Assembly (NCBI RefSeq): GCF_002217395.1
Contig: NZ_MUHD01000042.1
Coordinates: forward strand, 1 to 64,000
Source of the DNA: Flavobacterium plurextorum
GTDB taxonomy: Bacteria > Bacteroidota > Bacteroidia > Flavobacteriales > Flavobacteriaceae
DNA: 64,000 bases
Reading direction: 5' to 3'
In this document: piece after piece, positions 50,765-60,327 of the stretch
Position numbering within the stretch: position 1 is the first letter of the stretch
Layout of the letters: every line of letters begins with the position of its first letter
Translations under genes and position numbers: made by a program
The notes under the pieces: generated by a model
What the model saw: only the letters and a program-made list of their open reading frames with translations
Told to the model about the DNA's origin: nothing
Database searches by the model: none

Positions 50765-52006
50765 ATGTTTAAAGCGTTAAAATCAAGAAACTTCAAGTTA
50801 TTCTTTTACGGACAGTCCGTTTCTGTTATTGGGACTTGGCTTCAAAAAACAGCAGTGAGCTGGATGGTTTACAGCATTACCGGATCTGTATTTTTGTTAG
50901 GTTTGGCTACTTTTTTAAGCATGATTCCATCCTTGTTTTTAGCGCCATTGGCAGGAAGTATTATTGGCAGATACGACAGACATAAAGCCATGATTTTATT
51001 GCAGTCTTTGGCAATGCTTCAAGCTGGAGCTTTGGCTCTGTTGATTTACTTAAAAATTTACAACATCAATTTTATTTTGGCATTAAGCCTTTTTCAAGGA
51101 ATTATCAATGCTTTTGATATGACTTGTCGACAAACCATGATGATTGATATTGTCGACAATAAAGAAGATCTTCCCAATGCGGTCGCCTTAAACTCAACCT
51201 TAAATAATTTTGCCCGAATTGCAGGACCTGCTTTAGCGGGAATTATATTGCATAACTATGGTGAAGACATTTGTTTTATTGGAAACTTTCTAAGTTACAT
51301 TCCAGTTTTAATATCCTTATTAATGATGAAAATCACGCCGCATATTAAAGCAGTTGATAAATTTAAAATGCTCGAAGATTTTATTGAAGGTTTTGATTAC
51401 ATCAAAAAAGAAGCTGAAATGGCCAAAATGCTTTTAATGTTAACCTGCAGCAGTTTATTTGTAATTTCTTTTAATACTTTGATGCCGGTTTTTGCCAAAG
51501 ATATTTTTAGCGGTAATGCACAAACTTTCAGCTGGTTTGAAAGTGCGGCCGGAATTGGCTCAATCATATCGGCAATTTATCTGGCTAATTTGAAAAAATC
51601 AGACAATATGAGCAAAATAATGATCGCTGCGAGCTTATTATTGGGTTTCAGCATCATTATACTCGCCTACTCAAATAGTTTAACTATTGCTTTAATTTGC
51701 ATGGCTTTGAGCGGCGTTGGCATGATGGCGCAAACCTCATCTATAAATATTTACATTCAAACGCAAAGTGTCGTCAATATGCGTTCGAGAAGTATCAGTT
51801 ATTATTTAATGGCTTATCAAGGAATGATTCCTGTGGGAAGTTTGATTATTGGTTATGTTTCGCACATTATTGGAACTCGAAATACAGTTGCCATTCAAGG
51901 AATAATCAGTATTATCTCTGTAATTGTTTATGTGTATTACAAAAATCGCAGTTCTCAAGCGGATTTAGAAACTTGTCCAGTTCGTTATAAAGATTCAAAG
52001 TTTTAA
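50765..52006 (+). CDS. MFS transporter, EntS-like
   Basis: A 413-residue inner-membrane transporter with about twelve helices. The pattern FFYGQSVSVIGTWLQKTAVSW at the start and the GRYDRHKAM loop fit the MFS_3/EntS subgroup of exporters, which includes siderophore and drug exporters. Its divergent LysR partner suggests inducible efflux. Substrate unknown. Confidence 0.9.
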   Translation: MFKALKSRNFKLFFYGQSVSVIGTWLQKTAVSWMVYSITGSVFLLGLATFLSMIPSLFLAPLAGSIIGRYDRHKAMILLQSLAMLQAGALALLIYLKIYNINFILALSLFQGIINAFDMTCRQTMMIDIVDNKEDLPNAVALNSTLNNFARIAGPALAGIILHNYGEDICFIGNFLSYIPVLISLLMMKITPHIKAVDKFKMLEDFIEGFDYIKKEAEMAKMLLMLTCSSLFVISFNTLMPVFAKDIFSGNAQTFSWFESAAGIGSIISAIYLANLKKSDNMSKIMIAASLLLGFSIIILAYSNSLTIALICMALSGVGMMAQTSSINIYIQTQSVVNMRSRSISYYLMAYQGMIPVGSLIIGYVSHIIGTRNTVAIQGIISIISVIVYVYYKNRSSQADLETCPVRYKDSKF

Positions 52007-52025
52007 ATTCCAATTATAGACAATC

Positions 52026-52139
52026 TTGTCATTTCGATCCCGAGGCTTCGGGAGAGAAATCTTAGTTAGAAATTCGACAAAGATTGATCTTTTTGGAGCG
52101 GAGTTACTTGTTGAGATTTCTCGTTCCTCGAAATGACAA
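52026..52139. repeat. REP-like inverted repeat (TGTCATTTCG family), copy 2
   Basis: TTGTCATTTCGA at 52026 and GAGAAATCT further in pair with the sequence at 52113-52139 (GAGATTTCTC, CTCGAAATGACAA). A smaller hairpin CCCGAGGCTTCGGG is nested in the left part. It shares its outer core with 15893-15996. Confidence 0.7.
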
Positions 52140-52162
52140 ACTAATTTAAAAAAAACAATAAA

Positions 52163-52207
52163 AAAATCCCAAATTCCAACTTTTAATGTTTGGGATTTGG
52201 GATTTTA
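52163..52207. terminator. Bidirectional terminator before asparaginase gene end
   Basis: AAATCCCAAA pairs with TTTGGGATTT around about 15 bases, with A-rich and T-rich flanks. It can end both the transporter gene (plus) and the asparaginase gene (minus, stop at 52224). Confidence 0.65.
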
Positions 52208-52223
52208 AATATTAGATTTTAAT

Positions 52224-53252
52224 CTAAGAAATTTCCCCGCGCAGTGCAGTTTCAAAGATACTTTTAAATTCGTTTTGAGGAATATTATGACCTAACAAAT
52301 ACATTAGTTTTGTAATTGCGGCTTCTGTAGTAATATCTTTTCCTGAAATAACTCCAAGCGACTTTAAGGCTGTACTCGTTTCGTACTGCCCCATATTTAC
52401 ACTTCCGCCAGAACATTGTGTTACATTTACAATGTGCATTCCAGATTTGATAGCTTTTTCAATTAAATGTAAAAACCAATCTTCGGTTGGCGCATTTCCT
52501 GAACCGTAAGTTTCCAGCACAATTCCGCGTAATCCTGGAGTTGCCAAGATCGAAGCCAAAACGGTTTCACTCATTCCTGGAAACATTTTTATGATGGCAA
52601 CATGATTATCTAAGTTCTTATGAACGATCAAATCTGCATCTTTATTTACAGGAAGAAACAAATGAGAGTTTAATTTTAAATGAACTCCCGATTCTACCAA
52701 TTCAGGGTAATTTGGTGCTGTAAAAGCTCTAAAATGCTCCGCATTTACTTTTGAAGTACGATTTCCTCTGTATAATTTATATTCAAAATAAAGGCAAACT
52801 TCTGTAATTACAGGTTTCCCATTTTCTAGAAGTGAGGCAATTTGAATTGCTGTAATCAGATTTTCTTTTGCATCCGTTCGTAAATCTCCAATTGGTAATT
52901 GAGAACCTGTAAACACAACTGGTTTTGCCAAATTCTCAAGCATGAAACTCAATGCCGAAGCTGAATATGACATGGTATCTGAACCGTGAAGAACTACAAA
53001 TCCGTCATAAGAAGCATAATTTTCTTCTATGATTTCTGCAATTTTTGTCCATTCAGAAGGGTTCATATTAGATGAATCTATCGGGTCTTCAAAAGAAACC
53101 GTTTCGATTTCACAATCTAATTGTTTGATTTCAGGAATCTTTTGCAATAACTTTCCAAAGTTAAATGCTTTAAGCGCTCCTGTTTCAAAGTCCTTGCTCA
53201 TACCGATAGTTCCACCGGTATAAATTAGAAGTATTTTAGCCTTAGATGACAT
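52224..53252 (-). CDS. Type I L-asparaginase
   Basis: A 342-residue cytoplasmic asparaginase that hydrolyses asparagine to aspartate. The two threonine motifs are YTGGTIGM near the N-terminus and VVLHGSDTMSYSASAL in the middle, as in AnsA. There is no signal peptide, as expected for type I. The ATG at 53252 is used; a GTG at 53255 directly before it would only add one residue. It overlaps the acyltransferase gene by 11 bases, so the two are co-transcribed. Confidence 0.94.
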   Translation of the reverse strand: MSSKAKILLIYTGGTIGMSKDFETGALKAFNFGKLLQKIPEIKQLDCEIETVSFEDPIDSSNMNPSEWTKIAEIIEENYASYDGFVVLHGSDTMSYSASALSFMLENLAKPVVFTGSQLPIGDLRTDAKENLITAIQIASLLENGKPVITEVCLYFEYKLYRGNRTSKVNAEHFRAFTAPNYPELVESGVHLKLNSHLFLPVNKDADLIVHKNLDNHVAIIKMFPGMSETVLASILATPGLRGIVLETYGSGNAPTEDWFLHLIEKAIKSGMHIVNVTQCSGGSVNMGQYETSTALKSLGVISGKDITTEAAITKLMYLLGHNIPQNEFKSIFETALRGEIS

Positions 53253-54378
53253 CACCGTATTTTAATTTGTTGACAACCGGATTGGCATACATCGCAAGAA
53301 AGCCTTGTCTAGTAACAGGATTATCGCTGCCAATACGCATTTCTAAACGACGCTCAAACAATGATTTTTCACTGTCTTTGTATAGATGAGAAAATGTATT
53401 TGTTTTATGCAAAATATCGTAGGCAATAAAATTAGTCGGCCACAATTTATAGTTCTTCAATACTGAATCGTCTATAACTTGAGCTAGAGCTTGAATTTGT
53501 TTATTGGCATTGTCATTTTCTGCTGCGATCTGATCAATTTCCTTATCCAGAACATCGCCTACCGAAATATGTATTCTCTTTTTGGTTCCCATGATACCAC
53601 TTAAAATGGTCATGAAATCTTCATTTTTTTCTTTAATATAAACTTCATTGTTTGCTTCTGCCATTAATTGCGGCATTTTCAAAACATCTGTTGGATCATA
53701 TTCGTATGAAATAGAAACGGGAACAATTTTTAATTTCTTAAAATAATCCATCAAATTGGCTTCATCAGAACCCATTCCAATCATTTTTAAAACTCCTGGA
53801 TTCGTTTCGTCGTTTCCATCTTTGGTACGTCCTTCTCGCTGTGCAATCCAAACTGAGCGGTTTTCACGAAGCAGTAAGTGCCCAATATATTCTGATAATA
53901 ATTTAGAACTTTGCAGCATTTCACGAGGCGTTAAACCTCTTAAAACCAAAAAGTTTCTATTTAATTTTGCCAAGGTTGACAAAAATGCTTTTTTCACTAG
54001 ATTATCTCCAATTGCAGAAGCTGTCATAACCAAACCATGCTCAAATAAACAAACATTAAGCAATGTTGTATCTAAAAGGATATCTCTATGATTTGAGATA
54101 AACAAATAAGATTCATTTTTCTCTAATTTCTCAAAACCTGAAGTGGTAAGTCCTTCAGAACTTCTTTCAAGAACTTTTTGAATGGTATTGTAAATAAAGT
54201 TGCATTGAAAATCACGAATCGAATGTGTTTTCTTAAGCTGTTCCTTCCAAACCTCATCTTCCACATCCGGAAAAGTAAAATTCATCATAGCTTTCATCAT
54301 CGGATGATTGACTACACCATGAAGTGCTTCATTTATTTCGGAATCATAGAACGGTCGAATGGCATCAAATCTCTGCAT
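53242..54378 (-). CDS. 1-acyl-glycerol-3-phosphate acyltransferase-like
   Basis: A 378-residue PlsC-superfamily acyltransferase. The acyl-acceptor motif reads FISNHRDILLDTTLL (His-Asp dyad with unusual spacing compared with NHx4D), followed by REGRTKDGND and VPVSISYEYDP. It probably adds an acyl chain in phospholipid or ornithine-lipid synthesis at the inner membrane. It overlaps the asparaginase gene downstream and follows the TatD gene by 64 bases. Confidence 0.85.
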   Translation of the reverse strand: MQRFDAIRPFYDSEINEALHGVVNHPMMKAMMNFTFPDVEDEVWKEQLKKTHSIRDFQCNFIYNTIQKVLERSSEGLTTSGFEKLEKNESYLFISNHRDILLDTTLLNVCLFEHGLVMTASAIGDNLVKKAFLSTLAKLNRNFLVLRGLTPREMLQSSKLLSEYIGHLLLRENRSVWIAQREGRTKDGNDETNPGVLKMIGMGSDEANLMDYFKKLKIVPVSISYEYDPTDVLKMPQLMAEANNEVYIKEKNEDFMTILSGIMGTKKRIHISVGDVLDKEIDQIAAENDNANKQIQALAQVIDDSVLKNYKLWPTNFIAYDILHKTNTFSHLYKDSEKSLFERRLEMRIGSDNPVTRQGFLAMYANPVVNKLKYGDVI

Positions 54379-54442
54379 TATTATTTATCTGTTTAAGTGG
54401 GCAAATGAACAAAAAAAAAATTAAAGTATTGTAAGGTGTGGG

Positions 54443-55222
54443 TTAAATACCAAAAACGGCTTTTGAATTTTGTGTTGTAATGTTGGCAATTTCTTCTTCA
54501 GAAACATTATATATATCGGCTAGTTTAGCAATTACATTGACTAAATAACTGCTTTCATTTCTTTTTCCTCTGTACGGAATTGGCGCTAAATAAGGTGAAT
54601 CTGTTTCTAAAACGATATGTTTTAAATCGATTTGATTTAAAAACTGATCAATTTTTCCGTTCTTAAAAGTCACAACTCCTCCAATTCCTAACTTCATATT
54701 ATAAGATATTGCCTGATGCGCCTGCTCTAAAGTTCCCGAAAAACAATGAAAAATACCGAATAAATCGGCTGCTTTTTCTTCTTCCAAAACTTCAAAAATT
54801 TCATCAAAGGCTTCGCGGCAATGAATTACGATTGGCAATTTGTATTGTTTTGCCAATTGAATTTGTTTCTTAAAAGCAATCTGCTGTTCTTTTAAGTGCG
54901 TTTTATCCCAATACAAATCGATTCCAATTTCGCCTACAGCATAGAATTTTCGTTTAGATAATTCCGTCTCAACATGCGCTAATTCTTCTAAATAATTATC
55001 TTTTACATATGTTGGGTGCAAACCCATCATCAGGAAAATATTATCTGGGTAACTTTGCTCTAAATCATACATAGACTGTGTTGCAGCGGCGTCGATTGCG
55101 GGAATAAAAAAACGAGTAATTCCGGCATCGATAGCTCTTTGAATCATTGCGTCACGATCCTGATCAAATTCTTCAGAATATAAATGTGTGTGTGTATCGG
55201 TAATAATTGGTTTCAAATTCAA
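54443..55222 (-). CDS. TatD family deoxyribonuclease/hydrolase
   Basis: A 259-residue metal-dependent hydrolase. It shows the HxH motif in TDTHTHLYSEEF, then the VGEIGIDLYWD and VIHCREAFDE metal ligands, and the C-terminal ETDSPYLAPIPYRG signature. TatD proteins are 3'-5' exonucleases and DNA-damage-linked nucleases in other bacteria. Length normal, cytoplasmic. It may be read together with the next two genes. Confidence 0.94.
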   Translation of the reverse strand: MNLKPIITDTHTHLYSEEFDQDRDAMIQRAIDAGITRFFIPAIDAAATQSMYDLEQSYPDNIFLMMGLHPTYVKDNYLEELAHVETELSKRKFYAVGEIGIDLYWDKTHLKEQQIAFKKQIQLAKQYKLPIVIHCREAFDEIFEVLEEEKAADLFGIFHCFSGTLEQAHQAISYNMKLGIGGVVTFKNGKIDQFLNQIDLKHIVLETDSPYLAPIPYRGKRNESSYLVNVIAKLADIYNVSEEEIANITTQNSKAVFGI

Positions 55223-55527
55223 TTGTATATTTTTAAAGTTGTCAAAATTACGACAATATTAAAAGAATAGCAATTATGTAAAATAAACCCGCAAATTTGG
55301 CGGATTCACTTTCCTAAAAAGAGATATTTCTGTTATTCTAAGAAACAAGCGATGAAATACTAACTAAAAAAAACCTTTGCCAAGATTTAAAACTTTGACA
55401 AAGGTTTGCAAATACAGTATTAAAGCTGTCGCCCTGAGCGAAATCGAAGTCCAGCAATAAAAAAGCCCCCAATTCTTCTATAATTGCTTAAGTGGTCTTC
55501 GATTTCGCTCAGGATGACATACTCTAC
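55223..55527. other. Spacer with REP-like hairpin
   Basis: A gene-free gap of about 305 bases upstream of tatD and downstream of the second S41 gene. It contains an inverted repeat at 55433-55513 and no reading frame of note. I see no clear promoter for tatD. Confidence 0.55.
55433..55513. repeat. Inverted repeat, CCTGAGCGAA family, copy 1
   Basis: CCTGAGCGAAATCGAAG at 55433-55449 pairs perfectly with 55497-55513. The same word with one change (CCTGAGCGAAGTCGAAG) recurs at 62348, so it is a second dispersed intergenic family. Confidence 0.75.
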
Positions 55528-57177
55528 TTATTTTCCCGTTTCAATAAAAGCTAAAGCACGATCCAAAACCTCATCTTTTCCTTCTTGAATTCCTTTAATA
55601 GTTGGTTCTATCTTGATGTCTGGAATAATTCCTATTCTTTGGGTTTCTCTGCGATCTGGGTAATAAACTCCAATTCCCGAAAAATTGGTATGAAACCCTG
55701 AAAAATCAAATTCAAAAACATTTCCGTCTGCTCCTGCTGTCTGACTTCCTATAATTGTTGTATTTCCTGCAGTTTGAAAACACATTGCTGTCCATTCTGA
55801 TTGACTTATAGAATCTTCATTAAGCAGTACAATTACTTTTCCTTTATAATGATCTTTATTTTCAGAACCGCAATTTCTTCCTTTTGTCCAATTATAACGT
55901 CCTGGATAATTTAGATATGGCATTGTGTAAACGCAAAAGACTTTTTCCTGAGGATTCAAAAATTTAGCAATTTCTTCAAATGTGCCTTTTGGATAATTTC
56001 TCATATCAAAAACAATTGCTTTTGAATCTTTTAGACCGTTAATCATATCTGGAATATGTATTGGTTTTATAACTCCCATGTTTACATAACCAATATTATT
56101 CTCTAGAAGTTTAAACTTATCTTTCTTTTTCTGAGCTCCTTTTTTATACTCATTTCGATGCGAATCATGATAATTAAACCATGTCATAGACTTTGTTTCG
56201 TATTTTCCATCTTTTAGAAACTCTACTTTAACATTTTCAGATTCGCTTCTTAAAATTTCTCCTGCGACTTTGTTTCGATAAGAAACTTCGTTTGAAGCAC
56301 ATTTAATATCTCTTTTTTCCTCAAGAAGCTCTTTAATACTCTTATCATCTATTTTAGTGATTACAGTTCCTATTTTAATATTATCAGCTTCAGCGAGACT
56401 GTCTCCTAAAATCTCTGTAATTACCAATTTCTCATCGATAATTTTACCTGCAGCTGGAAAATAAAAAGATGCCTTTTTTCCTGTTTCTAATGACGAATAA
56501 ATAAAAAATTCAACATGACTGTCATCTAGATTTACTGCCGCTTTTCTTAATGCTTTATAAAAGTCTTCTGGTTTTTTCGACTGAACAACAAGAGGTAATA
56601 CCTCGTTTAAAGTTAGATCCCATTTTTGATCCATCAGATATTTATATGGAAAATAATATTCTACCACATTCCAATAAGAAAACAACATTAAAAGTCTGTA
56701 GTTTTTATCATTATAATCTAATTTGAAGTAGTTTTTCAAATTTTTAAATCCATCAAAACTAGGCCCAAACTCTTCATTAACTTGAAATCTGTTGTCTTCG
56801 ATAAATTTCAATTTTTTCGAAAGTTTCTTAGAAAACAACTTATTATTGAACCAGCTTAAATCAAAGTTTTTATCAAAAAATTCGACCTCTTTTGGTATAA
56901 CAATCGGCGTAACTTCTTTTACCGGCCCAAGATTATCGATCCAGTTTTCCAGCACCAGCGAAAACTCTTCTTTGGTTTTTGCGTTTTCTATTTTTGGCAA
57001 AGTTTCAAGAAGCTGGTTATCCCAATTTAATTCTCCACCGGCAGCTTTTGGATGATAATATTTTAAGAATCCCCAAACTTTGCAAGCAGCCGTAAGTTTT
57101 TCGGTTTCTGTAATGTTAGAGTGGCTGAAAATGGTTTGTGAAAAAATAATAAGAAAAAACAAAGTGATTTTCTTCAT
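55528..57177 (-). CDS. Exported S41 family peptidase (copy 2)
   Basis: A 549-residue paralogue of the protein at 33170-34819, of identical length and domain order: signal peptide, AACKVWGFLKYYHPKA helical domain, PDZ-like region (NIKIGTVITKIDDKSI) and S41 core. The catalytic region reads EDSISQSEWTA and GSQTAGADG, where copy 1 has SHGE and TGG. It stands alone here, without an exporter. The substrates are probably cell-envelope proteins or exported peptides. Confidence 0.85.
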   Translation of the reverse strand: MKKITLFFLIIFSQTIFSHSNITETEKLTAACKVWGFLKYYHPKAAGGELNWDNQLLETLPKIENAKTKEEFSLVLENWIDNLGPVKEVTPIVIPKEVEFFDKNFDLSWFNNKLFSKKLSKKLKFIEDNRFQVNEEFGPSFDGFKNLKNYFKLDYNDKNYRLLMLFSYWNVVEYYFPYKYLMDQKWDLTLNEVLPLVVQSKKPEDFYKALRKAAVNLDDSHVEFFIYSSLETGKKASFYFPAAGKIIDEKLVITEILGDSLAEADNIKIGTVITKIDDKSIKELLEEKRDIKCASNEVSYRNKVAGEILRSESENVKVEFLKDGKYETKSMTWFNYHDSHRNEYKKGAQKKKDKFKLLENNIGYVNMGVIKPIHIPDMINGLKDSKAIVFDMRNYPKGTFEEIAKFLNPQEKVFCVYTMPYLNYPGRYNWTKGRNCGSENKDHYKGKVIVLLNEDSISQSEWTAMCFQTAGNTTIIGSQTAGADGNVFEFDFSGFHTNFSGIGVYYPDRRETQRIGIIPDIKIEPTIKGIQEGKDEVLDRALAFIETGK

Positions 57178-57354
57178 TAAATAAGTACGGTTAAATTAAT
57201 ATTAGTTTTGGGGTTGGTTAACAGCATAAAATTAAAATCGAATTTAGGGCATAATTTCTAATTTCTATTACGTCTTTACGTAAACTGCTGCTATAAATTC
57301 ATTTATTTTTGATTATTAGCTCATTTACAGCACTAATACATCAAAAAACAGCAT

Positions 57355-57393
57355 AAAAAAAGATTCGCAAAGTATTTATTTCCTTGCGAATCT
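57355..57393 (-). terminator. Terminator after the anti-sigma-like gene
   Basis: AGATTCGCAA at 57361-57370 pairs with TTGCGAATCT at 57384-57393; on the minus strand a run of six U follows. It ends the sigma/anti-sigma transcript. Confidence 0.75.
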
Positions 57394-57417
57394 CTATTCT
57401 CTTTATTCGTTTACAGC

Positions 57418-58140
57418 TTAATCCAGATCATTCAATAAATCCTGAACATCATCATAATCTTCAAAATCCTGCGAAATGGTCTGAAGAATTTCTTTGCAGG
57501 CTTTATAATCTTTTTGTTTTAGTTTCGACAAAGCCAGATACCAAACTGCTTTGTCTTTATAAACAGACGTTCCTGTTTTTAGCGCATTAAAAACTGCTTC
57601 TGCTTTTACATAATGGCTTTCTTCTAAGAGAGAAACGCCATAGAAAAATTGTATTTCGGCCGTTTTTTGCTTTTGGAGAACGGTTTCAAAAAGGGGAATT
57701 GCTTTGTTGTATCTTTTTGCATTATACTCCATTTCGGCTTCTTTTAAAGTCGCATCAATCGTTCCTCTTTCCGTAAAAAAAGCTTGTTCAGGATTATTAT
57801 AATCTGCAAAAGTTGGATTTTGGCTGTAATTAAAAAAGAACAATCCAAATAGAACAGCAATAGAAGCTGCAACAGCAAAATACCACGGTTTTAAACCGAT
57901 AACTTTTGTTTTTTTATTGAAGTGTTTGTTTGAAATATTGGTCAGATTTTCTTTAAAAGCCTCTCTCTCTTGTTCAAATTCAAACTTATTAGCCAGTTGA
58001 AGCTGTGTGTTTTTAAAAGTCTCAAATTCTGATGCAAATTCTGAATCTGCTGACAACTGTTTTTCAAAATCATTTTTAGCCTCAATCGTTAATTCGCCTT
58101 GAAGATATTGATCAAATAATATGTAACGCTCTTCGTTCAT
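57418..58140 (-). CDS. TPR-containing anti-sigma-like membrane protein
   Basis: A 240-residue protein with a cytoplasmic N-terminal region typical of Bacteroidota anti-sigma factors (LFDQYLQGELTIEAKNDFEK, about 1-80), one membrane helix (about 87-105, WYFAVAASIAVLFGLFFF), and periplasmic TPR repeats (about 125-240). It starts two bases after the ECF sigma gene, so the two are translated together. It most likely holds the sigma factor until an envelope signal is sensed. Confidence 0.75.
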   Translation of the reverse strand: MNEERYILFDQYLQGELTIEAKNDFEKQLSADSEFASEFETFKNTQLQLANKFEFEQEREAFKENLTNISNKHFNKKTKVIGLKPWYFAVAASIAVLFGLFFFNYSQNPTFADYNNPEQAFFTERGTIDATLKEAEMEYNAKRYNKAIPLFETVLQKQKTAEIQFFYGVSLLEESHYVKAEAVFNALKTGTSVYKDKAVWYLALSKLKQKDYKACKEILQTISQDFEDYDDVQDLLNDLD

Positions 58141-58142
58141 GA

Positions 58143-58727
58143 CTACTTATTTTTTAAAGATTTAAAGTTTTTTGCTTCCTGAATCCATTGCGTTAACTGA
58201 CCCACGCATAACGATTTCTTTTTACGAACATATCCGTAAGTTACGTTTAGTTTTTCGGCCACTTCCTCCATCGATTTAATCGTAAAACTGAGCTTTAATA
58301 ATTCTTGACACTTATCTCCCAATTTCTGGAACATGGTGTCAAAAAGCTGTTGTTTTTCGTCAAAATCTTCAGTTTGTCCAATTAATTCTAAAGCAGATTC
58401 ATTGATAGATACTGCATCTTCATTAATTGTTACCCCTTTATTGGATGTTTTTTTCAGTTCATTCAGCCATTTTCTTTTACACAATAAAAAGAAATAAGCA
58501 TCAAACGGACAGGTTAACTGGAGCGCATTGGCTTTGGCTTGATTAAAAAGCAAAATCAACACGTCCTGAACCACATCCTGAGCCTGATCTCTATCTCCAG
58601 AATTATTCATTATAAACATAACAACTTTGGGAACAAACTTTTTGTAGATGGTCTGAATTACTGCCGAATCGTTTGAGGCAAGTCCTTCAACATATTTTTG
58701 ATCCGGATGTACTTTGCTTTTATCCAT
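58143..58727 (-). CDS. ECF-type RNA polymerase sigma factor
   Basis: A 194-residue sigma-70 family factor with region 2 (VPKVVMFIMNNSGDRDQAQD, then VVQDVLILLFNQA) and region 4 (KLGDKCQELLKLSFTIKSME, then EVAEKLNVTYGYVRKKKSLC). No region 3, hence ECF type. It is divergent from the row of envelope genes that starts at 58847, with about 120 bases between, and probably drives them. Confidence 0.9.
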   Translation of the reverse strand: MDKSKVHPDQKYVEGLASNDSAVIQTIYKKFVPKVVMFIMNNSGDRDQAQDVVQDVLILLFNQAKANALQLTCPFDAYFFLLCKRKWLNELKKTSNKGVTINEDAVSINESALELIGQTEDFDEKQQLFDTMFQKLGDKCQELLKLSFTIKSMEEVAEKLNVTYGYVRKKKSLCVGQLTQWIQEAKNFKSLKNK

Positions 58728-58846
58728 AAAAAACTTTTTATCAGATAAAGTTAAAAAAAGAATTTCAAATAAAAGGGTAACAATTCATTAGCGTAGTTGA
58801 TATAAGAGAACAAATATCTTTTTAAAGGATAAAAAATTAAGAAAAA

Positions 58847-59146
58847 ATGGAAATGTATCAATTTACTTCTGACAAAACTTTGAATCAATTTCACGAAATG
58901 ATTTCTGCTAAAACCCGAAATGGTTTTGTGATTGTAGAGCATAATGAAAAACTGCCTTATGTGGTTTTATGCAGAGAAAAAAAAGTCGTCAAACATACTT
59001 TGCATTTATTTCTTACCTGTCTCACTTTCGGACTTTGGTCTGTTGTCTGGATTTATTTAATCGTAACGCTTTCGCGGAAGAAAAACATTTTGGTCGCGGT
59101 TGATGAAGACGGAAATCTATTTGAAGACAAATGTCTCTCTGCCTAA
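58847..59146 (+). CDS. Small one-pass membrane protein of unknown function
   Basis: The 99-residue product has one hydrophobic segment (about 52-75, LHLFLTCLTFGLWSVVWIYLIV) flanked by basic residues, and a short charged tail. The N-terminal part (YVVLCREKKVV) looks like a small folded domain. It opens the plus-strand row opposite the sigma gene. I do not recognise the family and give no function. Confidence 0.6.
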   Translation: MEMYQFTSDKTLNQFHEMISAKTRNGFVIVEHNEKLPYVVLCREKKVVKHTLHLFLTCLTFGLWSVVWIYLIVTLSRKKNILVAVDEDGNLFEDKCLSA

Positions 59147-59230
59147 AATTAAAAAAAATCAAAATCAGGGGTAACAATTTTTAAACCTCGAACATCTATC
59201 TATATAACAATCATTTAAAAACTAGAAATT

Positions 59231-60214
59231 ATGAATACTCAATTTAAAACTATCAGTCTTTTATTTTTATTAATTATCACTTTTGTAAGCTGCGATACGA
59301 GCGACGGAGACGATATTATTATTTCGCCGCCAACTTCGGCTGCATTTAAAAGCATCAGCGAAAAAGGTCTTAAAAAAAACACTCAAAACTTTACAATTAC
59401 TGCAGGAACTGGAGTGGTCACTTTGACTTCGGCAAAAGGAGTAAAATTAACTTTAAACGGAGATTGTTTAACTAAAAACGGAAATCCTGTTACCGGTCAA
59501 GTTGATATTGAATACGTAGAACTTTTTGATAAAGGAAATATGCTGATTTCGAACAAACCAACTATGGGAATTATGCCTGACGGAAAGAAAAACCTTTTGA
59601 TTTCGGGCGGAGAATTCTTTATTAAAGCTTCTCAAGGCGGTGTTGAATTAAAAACTTCGTGTTATATGAATTTAATTGTTCCAACGACTTTAACAAATGG
59701 TTTGGATAATGCTATGACTTTATGGAACGGCGTGATCGATGAGCGCGGAGAACTGGCTTGGGAACAACCTAAACCAAATGCTGACGGAACTGGCGGTAAA
59801 GGCGGCGTACAAGGCGAAGGTGCAAATTATTACGTTACTTTCGGGAAATTTGGATGGACAAATGTGGACCGTTTTTACAGTGATCCAAGACCAAAAACAA
59901 CACTTTTGGTAAAAGCTCCTGAAGGTTATACTAATGAAAATAGTGCTGTTTATTTATCGTATGATGGCGAAGGAACGAATGCTCTTGCAAAATTAGACAC
60001 CTATACTTCTGCAGGATTATTCAGCGAGCATTATGGTCAAATCCCAATTGGTTTAAAATGCCACGTGATTTTTGCAACTGAAGATAATGGTCAATGGCGT
60101 TATGCGATTAAAGCTGTAACTGTCGCGGCAAACGATGTTTATACTTTTACTCTTGCTGAAACAATAGTGGGCACAGAAACGCAGCTGGTAGCGGCGATCA
60201 ATGCAATCCAGTAA
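59231..60214 (+). CDS. Lipoprotein of unknown function
   Basis: A 327-residue lipoprotein: signal LFLLIITFVSCDTSDGDD with a lipobox Cys near residue 21. The mature region is beta-rich (TAGTGVVTLTSAKGVKLTLN, VTGQVDIEYVELFDKGNML) and hints at an adhesin- or cell-surface-type fold, with no motif I can name. It lies 84 bases after the small membrane protein, followed by a strong terminator-like hairpin. Confidence 0.75.
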   Translation: MNTQFKTISLLFLLIITFVSCDTSDGDDIIISPPTSAAFKSISEKGLKKNTQNFTITAGTGVVTLTSAKGVKLTLNGDCLTKNGNPVTGQVDIEYVELFDKGNMLISNKPTMGIMPDGKKNLLISGGEFFIKASQGGVELKTSCYMNLIVPTTLTNGLDNAMTLWNGVIDERGELAWEQPKPNADGTGGKGGVQGEGANYYVTFGKFGWTNVDRFYSDPRPKTTLLVKAPEGYTNENSAVYLSYDGEGTNALAKLDTYTSAGLFSEHYGQIPIGLKCHVIFATEDNGQWRYAIKAVTVAANDVYTFTLAETIVGTETQLVAAINAIQ

Positions 60215-60238
60215 CTTACGATTACTTTTTTTTAAGAG

Positions 60239-60268
60239 AAAGTGATGATTTGCTCATCACTTTTTTTT
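60239..60268 (+). terminator. Terminator after the lipoprotein gene
   Basis: AGTGATGA at 60241-60248 pairs with TCATCACT at 60254-60261, followed by a run of T. The downstream gene is on the same strand, so the row is probably more than one transcript. Confidence 0.8.
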
Positions 60269-60327
60269 ACATTTAATCTTGTTTCAAAATTTACCCTGAC
60301 GATTTTAAAACTAAAAACTCTCTAGTT